Under the pieces are notes generated by a model that had not been told where the DNA came from, made no database searches, and saw only the letters and a program-made list of their open reading frames with translations. From Beroe ovata (Eukaryota > Ctenophora > Nuda > Beroida > Beroidae), in the NCBI GenBank assembly GCA_946803715.1, contig CAMPET010000027.1:102391-166390 (forward strand): a stretch of DNA of 64,000 nucleotides, given 5' to 3'. The position numbers were made by a program, and so were the translations under genes. Of this stretch, positions 43,983 through 59,400 are shown piece by piece. Position 1 is the first letter of the stretch, and each line of letters starts with the position of its first letter.

Positions 43983-46900
43983 CTTATAATCTAAAACTTT
44001 TTCAAGACCCAAGAGGTAAGCCTAGGACCTAAGTGAGTGTATATGAAACAAACCAATCATCTCCCATTTCCCAATTCAACAATTTTTGGAATACCAGTAA
44101 TTTCCTTCAAATTCTAGGTAACTATGCAACTCTTAAAAGTAATTCCTCTCCAAATGTTTTGTCACAAAATTGTTTCTTCTTGAAAGAGAGCCTGATAAGC
44201 GATAGCAGTCACTCAGTCAGGGACTTTTTAATGATATGTATAGCTTTTTAAGGCCCCAGAATCTTCGATTGTCAAGTTCACTCATTCAGATGGTCGCATT
44301 TTTTGACTCAGAACAGTAATAACATAGCTAGAAAAGTAGAGACCCGACTTTGTATAATGTATTCATGGTTATACCAATCAATGAAAAAATTTCTTATAAT
44401 ATGTGAATTTCAGGACATGCAAAATTTTGGGGGTTAGGGGGGCAAAGCCCCCTGGTAAATTTTTCAAAAGTAGAGTTGAAGATGAAATCTGGTAATAAAA
44501 AAAACATCACAGTAACTTAAAATAAGAGGAGCAAAAAAGTTATGCAAGAGTGAAGAACTGTAGAAAATGTGATGATTTGAGGCGTTAGATACTTATTTTA
44601 ATTGCTGCTGAATAAATGGATTTTATTGTTTGTTGTAACAATGGAAATATAGTGGTTTCAGGTCACTATCCTGATATCCAAAGGTACTGAGAGAAAAGCA
44701 TAAAGTCATCTATAATGCAGAGCAGGGGTCTGGGGGCGCAGCCCCCAGAAGTCAGAGGATAAGTTTTGTTCAATAGTGTGAAATCCTTCAAAATTGTCCT
44801 CTTATTGTTTTGTTACACTGGGAATAAGAGGGTCTTGGGGCACTGTCCTGATATATGTGCCTGCAATTCTTAGGTAATGTGTCCCTGTTGTGTATCTTAA
44901 AATGTAGCATTTTTTTGGATTATGATGTGTAAAGAATATTGAAAGTATATTGATTTCAGGCTTCCTTCCTTCCTTCCTGTCAATTATTCTTAGTCTATTG
45001 TAGCTCTTGGTGACAACATTTCATGTTTTTAATTATTTCACACAGTTGTACATAGGAGCAGGATATTTTCATATTTTAGCTACCTCGATACTGTGTATTA
45101 GCTAACATATTTTATTATCATCATTATTATTATTATAATTATTATTATTAGGTACCTACCATAGTTGTGAATAATGAGTAATCACAATTAATTCTTAAAT
45201 TTAGCTTTATAGGATTATTAGGAATTTAATCCCTCTTTTTAATTTGTGGTTCAGATTTTAGTATCATCCCAAGTTCTGAAGTTATGAGTTAAGAAATCAA
45301 ATATGGTCTAATTTGTCTCTCCAACTACTATACACATAAAACAGTTGTTATTGTCTACTTCATTTCATTAATTATTCCCTGGATGTCCTTATTATCCAAG
45401 AATTGTGGAAGAATAATTGCATATCAATCATACAATGATTAGCTGATAACTTCATAATCATTCCATTTTTGTAATATCTGTCCTGGGAGAGGAGTGATCT
45501 TCCTGTTCCGTCACTGGGCAAGTGATTATTGATCTTGCTTTCTAAATGCACCATCATTCGTTTTGTGTATCTTTCTTCGAGGTGCAGCCACATTTCTATA
45601 AAGCATTTTGTGCAATTTTCTCCCACAGCTAGGAATCTTGACTTATTATTTTGTTCCAATAATTATCAAAACATCACAAAATGGTTGGTAAAAACTACAA
45701 ATGCCTCCATTTCCCTTTCATAGAAGTGTTTGTCTTTCACCCCGCCACAATAGTTCATTTTAAAAAATCAAAACATGAATATGTCAATAAAATTCAAGGA
45801 TTTGATCAATAGGATAGTACATTAGGTAGGTTTAATCTGATCTATCAATAATATAGGAATAAGGCAAAGTGTGAGAGTGGTTTCTGTGCATGTGTATATG
45901 GTCATCTCAACCAAGGAGAGTTAACAGTCAGAGATTGTTTAAGTTGGTAGAAAAATAAATTATGCTTTTGATGATCACTTCCGATTTTTGATTTAGGTCT
46001 TAGATTTTCTGATGGACGTTCAAAGATGGGAAAAGGGTCGCGAAAAACGACAATGCGGTATTGGATACAAGGGCATTGCTAGGTGATGTAGGAGTTGCAT
46101 ATGCATTATGCATATTAAGTGAAAAATATGCACGTGTCATTTCCACTGTCATTTCGTTGATCCTTTTCTAATTAACTCAGTATCCCAAATTAAGTGTACC
46201 ACGCCCACTTGGCAGGTGTTCTAGTTGCTTATATGAACAGATTAGAAAAAATGTTCAAATATGGGGTGCAGCCAATACCTACCACTGTACCAGAATCCAG
46301 TGCACAATGTACAATGAATATTGAATAGCTTTCGTATTTTTTGCCATATTTTTTATGGCTATGGCGAAGGCCGAATCTGTCTGTGGTTGGATGAGAAGGC
46401 TATTTAACAATTTGGCAGCGTTCCTGTGCCTGTACGGGTGTACAGGATGTCAGGGCACCGACATGATCCTGCCATCCTTGTGAAGCAAGGCAATGATTGC
46501 GGATTATATTATGTATACCTTCATAGTACTTGCCGGTCAGATGCTGCTGATCTCCATAATTTATATCAGGCATTCACATAATGATACTGTTAGGACCTAC
46601 ACTCCTTGAATGCTGGGCCACCAATGTCATGGGGTCCCACCATGACATTTGAGCACATCACTTTGGTCAGAGAATGGTTTTAGTGGGTTTAGTGGGTTAA
46701 GTGGATTGTTATTAGATTAATGGATTGTAAATAAGCTTTATGATTTGGTACCTATCAAGATAAGAGTTCTATAATACTATGCTATAAACAAGATCCAATG
46801 GCAGGAAAGGCTATAGATGAGCTTCCTAATTGAGTTATTAATTAGCCATTTCACCACCGAATCATAAATTGAGAGAATTTTTTCTGCATAATCCCCGAAT

Positions 46901-49900
46901 CAGGTTTTATTCTCATAAAATTCCTTTCTGAATGCATCTAATTGATTTTTCCAATGGTTTCCATAAACCAACCTAAAGTATATTTTTCGTTCTTTTCCCT
47001 TGTTAGGCTGCTACATTAGGAGAGTCGTACCCGTGCTATCATCAGCATACCTACATGATGCAACACAGCATAATGTGTTGTGTCAGATTGAGACTGGGCT
47101 GTGAAAGTTTCCAGCATTGAAAAAAGTAATCCCGCTTTCCTGAGCAATATATATACAGAAATAACCGAACTTCACTTCCCTACTTTGAAAATGCGGCTCT
47201 CTGTATGCGAATTTGCTAATTAACATAATTCTGTTTTCGCGCTTTGCAAATTACTAGCCCACTGTCTGAACTTCTCTAAACAGACATCTGAGAACTCATG
47301 TCTCTACTAGATACCTAGGTAGAATTACTCTTCCCTGCTAGAGGTGTTAACAAACTGAACGGCCGCCTGTTAATGTTAGATTATTTTCTAAAAACATCTC
47401 AGTACATAAATTTGGATTTTGTTTTTTTTCTGTGATTGATCCTAATGACTTCTTAATTGACATATCGAGTGCAACATATTTATTGTTATTCGTCCATAAC
47501 CAACTGATGAGCAAGTACCATAATAGTATAATAATGGAGCCAGTGACCTGTGAGTGATAATTTCTTACTTAATGAGAAAACTTAGACTCTCAACTTGAAT
47601 CATCTAATTAGTATTTACCATTTACAGACTGTCAGTTTCGTTATGACTTGACGCCATACTAGGACTGAAGACTTAGGTACCTAGTAGGTACCTACCTCTA
47701 GTGATTAATCGTATTACTGTATTGCCAAGCATACTTTGGCATGTCTACTTATTGTACCTAGTTAGTTATCTGCAATATTAGGATACTGAATTTGGAAAAA
47801 TAAAATAAAGTGTGTATAGAAAGCTTTCATATGGTATAATAAAAGGAAGTAATTATGTCTCCTATCGAACATCTTCGATTTCGGTCTGATGGTAGAGAGA
47901 TTAGGTGTAGACAGCTGCCGTTCGTGAAGCCAGACTTGAGTCGAATCTCAGATATTTCAACAGCAACGTACAGTACACTCTGTCCGAGATCATTTATTAT
48001 GCGTACACTAGTCTTGACATGTTACACTTTTCTACTTTCCGACTTGTTGTGGATGAAAAATAGTATTTCCATGAAAGGTTGATTAATTCTTGATCTTGGC
48101 GAATGAGCTGTCAATTGTTTAATGTGAACTACAGAAGTACCTACAAGCTTGTTAAGACTTGGTCGAGATGACGATAATTTACTCTCATGCCTTGTCTTTC
48201 AGCAAAATCTTTGGCGCTTTGCTAATCAGACCAGCCTGTACAAATACCATTTCACACTTCACATTTTGTATTCGCGCTGAATTTGTTTGATAACTTGCTA
48301 ACCAGGTCAAAAGTCTGCCAGTCTGGAGATATTTTTTAGAGTTCTCATGCATCTGATGAAGTTGTATGCGAAAAAAATTGCAGTAAGAACTTTATTATCG
48401 TTTTAGACAACTTGGGCAGCTTCAGTTGGGTGGTGAGAGGTGTAATGCTTGCTCTATGGTTCTGTACCTATGTACTTCTGACTTTCCGAGATATGATAAT
48501 TGTTATAATCACGAACTTTTTGGAGGTAAAAGGTGGCCATTGTGTGAGACGATATTAAGTAGTGGACAGATGGATATAATAAGAGAATAAGCGAGTGATG
48601 ACTCCATAATTGAGAAACCCGTCACATTATGGATAGACATAGTTTTATTGTAGTAATTTACAGCAATTTAGGCGACTCGAAGAAATCATGTTTTATTGGA
48701 GCTATCAAGTTTTTTCAACGTTCAATTAACTCGCTTAAATATGATATGTTTTAATAGAACATAGTTTTGTCCAGATTTATCTGTTCAGAGAAGTTGGAGC
48801 TGTGAGCTGTCCTCAGCTAAAATTTAGTACCCATCAGTAAACGCCAGACTTTGTTAAGGTATTATTATTTCTTGCCGGTTTACTGAGTCCTGAGGAACCT
48901 GACTGTAGTGTCATGTATGTACAACCTGTTGAAGCAATATTATAGAGTCGGATTGAGTGCTCCTCTTCTTTATATTGGACAATAGACATCCACCATGGAA
49001 ACTGTTCAGGTTAGGATGCATGTTCATATGTTATTTGGTGACCAGTACCGATCGGGAAACAGAGTTGCATTTCTTGTCAAACTTCCTCCGTTACTCTGTT
49101 ACGCTTCATTAGTAATTGTTACTTGTACGGCATCTGCATTCCTATATATTGTAACATTTATCCGGACCGTATTTCTATTGATTCCGCATCTAACGTAGTT
49201 CTACCATGTACCAACTCTCGAATAACATGTGGCCAGGTGAAATGCATAACACTCAACAGGCGCACAAACAGAACTATTGTTGCAATGTTTTCAGTGTAGC
49301 TTTCTTTTTGTGCCTGTTTTCTCAATTCTCTGTACGAAATGAATTCTGTGTTATCAAAAATCTTGCTCGAGTTCGAGATGTTGTTTGTGAAGAACAGAAT
49401 TTCTGCTACTATGCTGCATTGGATGGCCTGAAACGAATAAAGTTTAATCCACAAACAAATCCCCTGATAGCATGTTGTTTTGAAAAGCATCAAGCGAAAG
49501 GCCATGCCATTTTTGACAAGTCTGAATTTTTCATCTCAATTATAAACTTGCTTTTTTTCAGTCAATCGAAGGTGTAGAGCAATTGTTCCAAGGTCAGAAC
49601 AAGAAGTATTCATATATAAGAATCAACCAAGCTATTGGATTTAATCTCTCAATCTAATCGATACGAGCATATTCAACTTTATTACACTTCATCTTGACAA
49701 TGCATGATTGCATGACTATCATGATCGTCTAGGATGAATTTTAATTTTTAACTATTTTATAATTTCCTTCTTTATCTAATCTGCAATGGTCATCACGTAA
49801 TTCCGACTATCTCTGATATACTTTCTTTATTAATTCGCATGTGATCATGAACATAGTTTTATCTTATGCTTTCTTATATCATGCTCTGTTATTCTAGAAC

Positions 49901-52900
49901 ATACCCTATTCTTTTCTCTTTTTAATAATCTAATACGAGCACACGTTTTATCCAGAGTGTACGTATGTTAGGGCGTTATTCATGTAGCAATCCTTGTCGC
50001 GTATGAGTAGTAAATAATGGTAATCCCATTCTGCAATTATTCAGTTCCTCAGCTTCAAAACGACCTAAAGAAAACGGGTTTTTATTTTCCGTTGCTAATA
50101 TTACATAAACATACGTCATAATGTGATAGTGTCATAATAACACCGACAGCAAAACTTGTTGACAGGATTTGCTATAGAATCCCTCCTCTGACCATTATAA
50201 AGGTCCAAACCCTTGATGTTTAGTTAATTGGAACAAGAATTAAGTTCAGGTAAATAATGGTAGTCCTGTTAATATTATGCAGTAGACTATGTTTTGGCGT
50301 ATATTCTATATTCCAGAAGGTCCAAACCTTTTCATCAACTCCATTATATTTAATAACTTTGTGCAACTTCCTCTGCTGTAAAATTCTGCTTTGCGCCAGA
50401 GTGACGTTATAAGGTGAAGGTATTCATCTTATTCTGGTTGAAAGGGATACCTATACAATCAGTATATTATGAGGTAGGAATCACGAACTTAGTGTGGAGA
50501 TGTTCCATGGAACTTCCTATTTAGCTATTTCCTTCTGGGAGATTTCGTACTTCATAAAAAGGAAGGCGTCGATCTGTCGTAAGAGAGTTTACTGCAGGAG
50601 CTCAGCAGTAATTTTGGGGATCTTTACCAACATAACGCACACAGATACGCACGTGTTTTTTCAGTGATATCATGCTAAACATAAACTATTTGCTAAACCT
50701 ATCATGTACATAATGCGTCCGTGAATCAGTTTTATTTGATGTTACCCCCCTACCTGGTTTCAAAATCAGGCGTTATTTGTTCTTTGCATTCACTGAAGAA
50801 CAATTAATAAAGATGTCGTAGTAAGTAGGTATATCGTCCTAATTAAGTCATAAAGAACTGGTGGGGTGAAAGTCAGTTTGATCACCACTATAGTGATTTC
50901 ATGATACAGCTGTCGACTCAATGCTTTGACTCTGCTGGAAGTAGTATACCGTAGATGTAAAAACGAAATAAGTTCAACCTTTCGACAGCTGTATGTCTGT
51001 GTGCGTGTCTGTGTGGTCTGTGTGCATGCGACATGCGTCTGTGTGTGTGTCTGTGTATATAGTTGTATAGCAGTTGTGCCCAGTTGTGCGAAGAAATTGG
51101 ATTAAGTTGATAGTTTGTTCAGAGTCATTGATCAAAAATACATATGTAATATGGATAATAAGACATCATTCCAACAATCATTCTTCTTCTAATTGTTTAT
51201 GGATTGGACGATTGAATAAGAGTCGCATTAGTTACGATGAGAGATAGTAATTAAACTCTCTTTTGACTCTATTAATAAATGAAAATGCGTCTTTTTAATT
51301 GCGATCAATTTCGTCGTTCAACGACATCGTCAGGCTCAAATTTTATCGTAATAAGTAGTGTTGATAAGTTTAAAACACTTCCACCAAACGGCCGATTCTC
51401 TGTGGTAGAGGTTTTTCGCCTTGCCTACTATAGAAAAATTTACCGTTGTCAGCTTTTATCACTGCACACGGAATTTTACGGAGACCAAATCTCAATCTTC
51501 GGGTACTACTAACGCCCTACGGTGTGCTAGTACTGAGATAATGCAGTAATTGTAATATTATGGCGTTGTTATCTGAGTACAAACTGTAGTGTTAATGGTA
51601 TTGTTTATCGGTTATATGTGTGTATGCTTTGTTATGTAGTTTAATATGATACAGTTGTCATATCATGTTATTGGATGAGTCGTAAGAATATCTAATACTA
51701 TTGTACATCGGCAGATACAACCACAATCTAAGTGAGTTCCTACATCCTCCATCGTCAACAATACGTTTCGCAATTTCAAATGTTCAAACTTTTCAGGCAC
51801 GTCGACGGTCGAACTTGGTGGCCCCCTGATCTGCTTCTTCGGACTTCAGAGACCAAAATCAATACACTTTGTCACAATGTCACATATTTACGCAGTAAAA
51901 CGTATAATCGTATATTCGCTATCCCTCGATTTGTCGTATACTAAAAACTCGAGAAGCAACGAACTATATTGAATCATGTAACCACGTGCCATTGCCCATT
52001 GTTATCTCGCCTTATAGTCCGCTGAGGCAATGCTTCTCGATTACCGAACACGGAGTGTTGCTGATATGAAGTGTACCTATGAAGCACTTGATGTTCCAGG
52101 AAATTCTACATTATTCTGAAATACCGCAGTCCTGACGTTATGCAGAATTATTGCCATATTTTGCAGCTTGCCTACTGATGTGTGCATATTTTTGTCAACT
52201 ATTATAGTCTATCATGTCTAACTTATCAACTACCAAATCAAGTACCTACTACCTATGCATGATGTTAATAACCATATTTGTAGTGAATTTTTTGTAGGCA
52301 TTATCAATCGTCCTATGTGTATTCAGAATTGTCCATCGAAATTCTTCAGTTTCGACACTTGGATACCTATTGATGAAGTGGCAAATCACAACGGCAAATA
52401 TTATTAATTTTTTCTCTCTCTCTCTCTTTCTCTCTCTCGAACAGTTCTCGAGTGTATACAGTCAAATTCCAAAAATTGAAGTTAAGTTGTTTTAAATCAG
52501 TCATATAATATAGGTATACCTAGGCGTTCAATATTTTAAATTCATTTCTAGAGCGTCGTCAGTTATTACAGTTTAATTGTTACCCAGACCTGGCTCTGTC
52601 AACACTTCACAAAAAGTAGTGTCCGATAGATAGCGGACTCAAGATGCTTGTGTGTCGTTGTGTTGATAAATTTTGACACGCGATTAAAAGCTTGCATGAG
52701 CAGGAGGCTGGTTTCTTATGATCTTCGAAGCTCAATTAAAACGTATTGACATCGAATTAGGCATCAGCATTCCTGTGCAATTCGCGATCATGTAGGTATC
52801 TGATCCCATTTCATGAGTTTGTCGTAGGTACCTGTAATGCAATCATTTTATTAGCTTTAGAATTTCTTTTGTACTGGCCCAACAAATATCCTTCCTATAT

Positions 52901-53497
52901 TTTATTACTATGATCCTCTAGCATTTCCCTCACGAATGTTAATTTCTTTACCGTTTTTTTAACTTCTACACGTTTATTAATAATTCTCCGACACATACAC
53001 AAACACTAGGATATGCATAGTGAATTTAAACTATATTTTGTACTTATAACTACTAAACTTTTGACTGTTGAGGTCGTCTATCGAGCTATGTTTGGATGTC
53101 ATAATTGGAGCAATGAGTGAAATTCGTACACTCACAATCTCAAAGGAAACTCTCCTGTCAGCTACTCTTCAAAGAAATTCATCGCTTGAGCCGTGTGTTC
53201 TCCAGTGTTCCTATCATCAACATTTTTATTTTTTCACAACATTTTACCAGGGTGCTGAGGAGCATAATATTATGTTATTATAGTCATTAGGTGTGCATCT
53301 TGCTTCTCAGTTCTCGTATTCATTACTTCAATATGTTTTCTCTTTCGATGCTGCTACCTACCTACTGAATATAGTAGGTAATGAGCAATTTTGTCTACGC
53401 ACTTGTACTTGAATTACCTAATTGTTATCAAATATTGATTATGATTAATAACGCAGTCATACTTATGGTAGCGTGGAGCATGTAAGGGAACAGAGGA
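43983..53497. other. Long intergenic region upstream of NCKX
   Basis: About 9.5 kb with no supportable coding exon; open frames are short, low in family signal and scattered. Two short GC hairpins are dispersed repeats: GGGGGGCAAAGCCCCCT at about 44436 and GGGGGCGCAGCCCCC at about 44732. Simple repeats: TTATTATTATTATAATTATT near 45120-45150 and (TC)n at about 52411-52438. Upstream non-coding exons or enhancers of the exchanger could be here but I see no direct sign. Confidence 0.45.
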
Positions 53498-56400
53498 ATG
53501 ATGAGGAGCTTCATCCTGTCTGCCTTGGTGGCATGTATCCTCTTGAGCTGTGTCGAAGCCGATAAAGTGACATGCAGTAGCATCAACAACACGAACTGTG
53601 ACTGCTATTACAATGACTCTCCGGGCTATCCTCTCGAACTATTCACCGAGTGTCAGATGAAAGATGGTGCCGTCTTGCTTCATGTGTTCGGTATTCTCTA
53701 CATGTTCACTGCATTGGCATTAGTCTGTGACGAGTTCTTCGTGCCAGCGTTGGAAGTTATCATAGAGGTTCTTGACATCAGTGATGATGTGGCTGGTGCA
53801 ACGTTCATGGCTGCAGGCGGAAGTGCTCCTGAATTCTTCACCTCCGTCATCGGAGTCTTCATTTCTCAGTCGCAAGTCGGAGTAGGAACAATCATAGGAT
53901 CTGCCGTGTTCAACGTGCTCTTTGTTATTGGTATGTGCGCAGTATTTAGCAAGGAAATTCTGACACTTACATGGTGGCCACTCTTCCGTGACGTCACGTT
54001 CTACTCTATTGGACTAACAATCCTAATCATCTCATTTATCGACCAAAAGATAGAGATTTACGAGGCGATTATTCTTTTCATTTGGTATCTCTGTTACTGT
54101 CTCTTCATGAAGATCAACGAAGCCACGGAGAAATATGTGAGGAAACAGCTTGCAAAACTGCCATGTAACCAAGAAGCCCAGAAACCGGCAGACGGAAACA
54201 TAGATCAGTCCCTGAAAACCATTTTTAGTGACAAAAACCAGCCAACAAAATGCAGTTGCCAAGCAACGCAGGTCAGTAGTACAGCTCTTCGATATAATTC
54301 ATCAAAGAATTACTTGATATGTAATCAAATGCTATTTAATATTGATATAATGAAAGAATGAATCCCTTGGGATAACAGCATGTGATACGACACCAGCTGC
54401 AAATAAAGAATGCATGCTGACTGATTTTTTTTCAGGCCGCTTCACAGTCTATTGACAAGAACGGTGACACCGATAAACTGAAGGAAAACGGAAAAGACGA
54501 CGTTGAGATTCTTATCCCTTGCAACAATCCCGAATGCCTGAATAGCAAAGTGACCCAATTTGCAACACTTGCACTGTGTGCTAATACATTAGATCCCGTT
54601 GGAAATGGTGAGTTATTTTCATTTCATGGCTAACGAATAGGGAAAGATGCTGCATTTATGTTGAATTAAAGCACCATAGTTTTCCAATGGATATTTTCTA
54701 GAATTTCTTCTGCTATTGCTCAATAACCATTTATCAGCTGCTTTACGGCTCCTTTGTACTTCATGAAGCTTCATATTGATTCAATCAATACAATCATATT
54801 GGTTCACGTCCACTTTTCACTCCAGAATAGACATATCACGCGGGTTCCTGATTGATATCTTTGCTCTGCTGATATGATCAGTCTTTCGCCAAATAATGCT
54901 CTGAATTAATGATAAATGAGCACGAACCTTTACTATAATTACAAAAGCGTCATAATCTTATGAGGGTTACCGAATGAACACTTAAATACAGCCGAACTTA
55001 TAACCGCTGGTAACATTCGATAAGCCATGGCTGAATGCATCTTATGCTAATGATGCCTCAATAATACTCAATTAGTGTTGATAATCTTGACACTAGCACA
55101 CACTACTAACCCAGCAGCAGATAAGAATGAAGGAGAACCACGAGATATGAAGGATGATCAAGGTAAAGAAGTTTCTATGATATGAACTATAGAACCGAGT
55201 CTGTCTTACCCAGATTAATGAATGACCTTTAGAATCCAGATATAAGCTATAGGAACAAGTAAACTCAGAAGAACCTAAAACTAGGTAATCATTTCAACAT
55301 AAAATAGTATAGAATCAAGATATTCTTTTATTTTTATAACCTAAACATCTGCATGATGGAATTAGGAAATGGCAGTACCTGAGCCAGAATAATCAAATGC
55401 CTACTAATCAATCATTGACGTGTAATGGAATGCCATGAATTTTGGGTGTATAATAGGTGTTCTGCAACCCGTCAAAACTGTATCCTGATCAGCATGGAAT
55501 AAGAACAATCTGTTAGTTTGCCTTACCTAAGTTATAAGTACCTATCCAATCCATACATCGATAGGTAGGTAAGTACTTGTTTACTCCAACTTTCAAGCAA
55601 TGATTGTAGATATACCTTCTTTGCATGCGTTGATGGCGATTGGAGAACAAAATATCTACAAGAAAAACTATGTGGAGTTACACGCCAAGTGGAGAGTGAG
55701 ACCTCAGATTCCATATTGGCTCCTCTCATGTGACTCTCTGTTCGCGTTACGTTTCTATCGTGTCCTTCTTGAGTTTTAGCATCTAGAACCTTGAATGTGA
55801 CAGCTTCCTACGATCTTTAAAACGTCAGCAAACGACTGCTAGCAGGCAAAGCAATTATTTTCCAACATACACTATCGTTGTACAACCTTTACGGTGAAGT
55901 GACCTTGAATTCCACTTTCTGATCCTACAGAGAATCATTAGAGTAGGTATGGATTTTTGTTCTACAGGATATCCGTGGGCAGTGGACACGTCATGATAAT
56001 ATGACATTGTCTTGATTGAAGTCTGGGGGAATGTCATTGTTCAGTTTCAAGAGTGGAGTCAATTCCTCTGAATATGCATGAACCGTTGACCAGGATGCCT
56101 GAAATCTCAATTCTCTAATCTCTATATAGTTTCTAAGACAATCATTAGAATCAAATCACCATGAATCGTCAATCTCATTGCAATATATGTTCACTGTTCA
56201 CTGTTGCTCAATGTTTATAAGGCCTTCTTGAATTATTGCAAGCTCTCATATCTATCACTTCAAGCATACCATAATCTGCATGGCCCCTGAAACTCCCATT
56301 AGTTGTCCATAGCACATACTATCAAGATGGAGCACAGTTTTGTAACAACTTTAATTCTTGCAGATAGTCTTCATTATCAATTCCCATTTCAGCAACATTT

Positions 56401-59400
56401 AACGATCGTGTCGGAGAATTACAACGTCTCCAGAAGATCAAACCCAGCTCAAGATCGAACCGATCCTTCTCTCGGGCGAGTCTTGCAACTCTCAGGGAAC
56501 ACAGGTTCTCAAGGTCGGCTCTCCATATCAACCTGCCTCCGGTAAACCACACGACAACCCTGAGCGGGAACAACCTCAACACTCTCGTGGTACGTATCCT
56601 CCTGAAAACAACTTATCCAATATTTTTTCTCCTTACGTGACTCGAGCGATGAATTGTCGACGCGTTTTGGACGTTTGTATTCGTGTAAATAAAACATGCA
56701 TGACTAATGACTATTCACTATCCTGTTGTCGCAATTTAGATCAACTGTGACATTGCAAGGCCATTGGCTATGGCGCGTTTTGGTAGAACCTACATCATGT
56801 CCTGTCGTCGAGATTATTCTATTATTCCCTCTGCAATCATCCTGAACTTAGAGAGGTGGGAGAAGTCAAATGGTCGTATAACACACGAGTGTAACATGGC
56901 TTAGCTAATTTGTCAGGCAGGTTTCAATGTTCCTGTCATCGAGCCGTGACGATCGGTCTGTGGGTGTGTGTATATTGTGACATTGTGTGTGTGTGTGGGT
57001 GTGTGTGTGNNNNNNNNNNNNNNNNNNNNNNNNNNNNNNNNNNNNNGTGTGTGTGTGTGTGTGTGGTACATGTACTATGTGTGTGGGTGGGTGGGTAAGC
57101 GACGTTAGGTTCACTCACTTTGTACCTACCTTCTTACTATGTGAGTATGTAGGTTCAACTGATGCTGCACTTACCATCGTATCAGTTACCCAAACATTCC
57201 AATGATCATGATATTGTATTTCATCAAATCATGCCCAATATCACGAAGTGCCAATCACTGGTTATGTGTATGAGTGTGTTTGATTGTCAGTGTGTTCGCG
57301 TGTGTGACATTGTACCCTTGACGTCGCTTGTACGTAGGTTCTATGCGCGCCGAGCGGTTCTGTTACATGTCAAGAAGCATGGGTATCGCGATAATTGCTC
57401 TACGATTAAACGTTTGCCTCTTCGGAACTCAGGCATTCAGAATTCATTAGCTGGCGTGGCTGTCATAGAATATTTCGTTGGCATCCGAAATAGCTGACGC
57501 CTTAGGATATTCTAGCACTAAAATGCGCGGGAAATGGAGTGAGAATTCGGCTGGTTGATTAGTTGATTGTCAATTCTCCAAAATATAGAATGGAAACAAT
57601 AATTTCTCTGCCTATAGAGCTATAGGTAACATCTCGTATGTACCTAAATCCTTAACTCAAGGTCATTTTCGTTCCTTCTTTTTACACGTAAGGCTTGATT
57701 GTGGTAGGGTGACGTACGCTTTCACACGTATTTCGCTGGCAATTATCAGAGTTAATTACTAAAGCAAGTTTGTAGATAGGAAGATGGTTTCGGAGAATTT
57801 CTGACCGATTAAACTATCTGATCTCAACTATGATAGCCACCGGGCACCGTCGTTCTAAGATATGATCAAGTAAAATATCCTACCCATGCCAGTACAGTCA
57901 TTATGGCGATTTAACGCACAATGTGGATTGCCCATTCCATCTTGCTCTGAAGCATTGAAAGTAGTAGTCAACCTCTTATTAAAGTGAGGCAAAGCATCGT
58001 AAATTCCATTTTAAGTGAGGCATAGCATTGTAGTTAGTTGGGTAATTAAGTAGTTAGGCCCAGTAATAGTTAGACTCGGATATAACAAAGCTAATCATAC
58101 ATTTACTCGTACCAGATCACAAATTTAGAACCATAAGCTTGCGAGAAACAACGCGTTCAAATCATAGGGGAAGTCGATGAAGTACTTAGGTACAATCTAC
58201 ATAAGAAGTTACCTACCGAATATTTCATTTCATGCTATTTCATTCTATGCTACGTTTAGTGACTTACATTTACTAATTGAATCAAGATCTTTCAACACTG
58301 TCTATAATTGCACTTCAGTCAGTGATGACTTCTTATAGGTATTTAGATAGATATGCAAAGGATACTATTTAATACATATGCATTCATCGAAAATAAACAA
58401 TTAAGATTTCAAATGGGAACAGAAGCTAGGATCAGGGACGCAAATTTCCGAATGTAAATTATTGAACTTCTTGCAGAACGGTGATCTGGATGTTCTTGGA
58501 AGAAAGGTATGTCTGACCTTACCGATTTGAAAGGCTGAATGGAAGATGCATAGAATTATTCATTAACGCAACGTGTGAATGTGTTTTCGTGTGGCGGCCA
58601 TATTTTCAAACGAAAGTTTGTGTATCAAAAAGATTAGAAGCTCCACAGGAATTCTATGAAATATGCTGCATGCTTTTCCTCACTAGTTAACGCTGGATTT
58701 ATTCAATAAAGAGTGAAGCGTACATGATATAATAGCAGCTATAATTGCCCTGTAAATGTAACCAGTTGATTTAAGAATTGCGTGACTGTACCAGTGTGCG
58801 TATTCGTTGTGTGACTCATGCTGAGGCCAGCATTAACCGTTTTCAACATTGCTAGATACTTCTGTCATCGAGCCTAGATGGGTCATGGAAGTTGAAATGA
58901 GGCATCTGTGCAATTGAACACAATGATGCAGTTACGCCGGCCATTTGTAGTTGGTTTCGCTGATTTAGAACACTTCCAAGCAAGTTCAATGTCAATGCCT
59001 GCTCATATATATACCTAGATGATTCGTCCGCTACTGTATTTATCTGCGTAGGGCTGAATAATCAATAATCATCCCCTGGAATTATGGAATTGGTAGGTAC
59101 TTAGATCTGAACTAGGCGAGTACCCTTTAATGTACCTTGATACCTAGATAGTAGATACGTGATGCCCTGAAACTTTCTGCTACCGTATCAAAGTCTGTGG
59201 GTGGATATTCAAATTAAGAAATAATTAAGGAAGTTATTGGAACCAGCCCGCATGTCGAAAATATGAGTTATAGACACCGCACTCTGTTGACACATTTTCA
59301 TGCATGATGTTACCTGCCAATGCAAAAATTCGATCAAATTTCCTCAATCTTTGTTGACTCTAGGTTTATCTACACTCTGCAGTGTCTAGTTGCACTGAAA

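Noticed and set aside
45372-45659. 95-aa minus-strand frame in the intergenic desert
   Set aside because: No family signal, no splice or start support, and composition like surrounding DNA.
48995-49577. Two adjacent frames with hydrophobic stretches upstream of NCKX
   Set aside because: They do not match NCKX or each other, and no splice sites join them to the gene; too weak to call.
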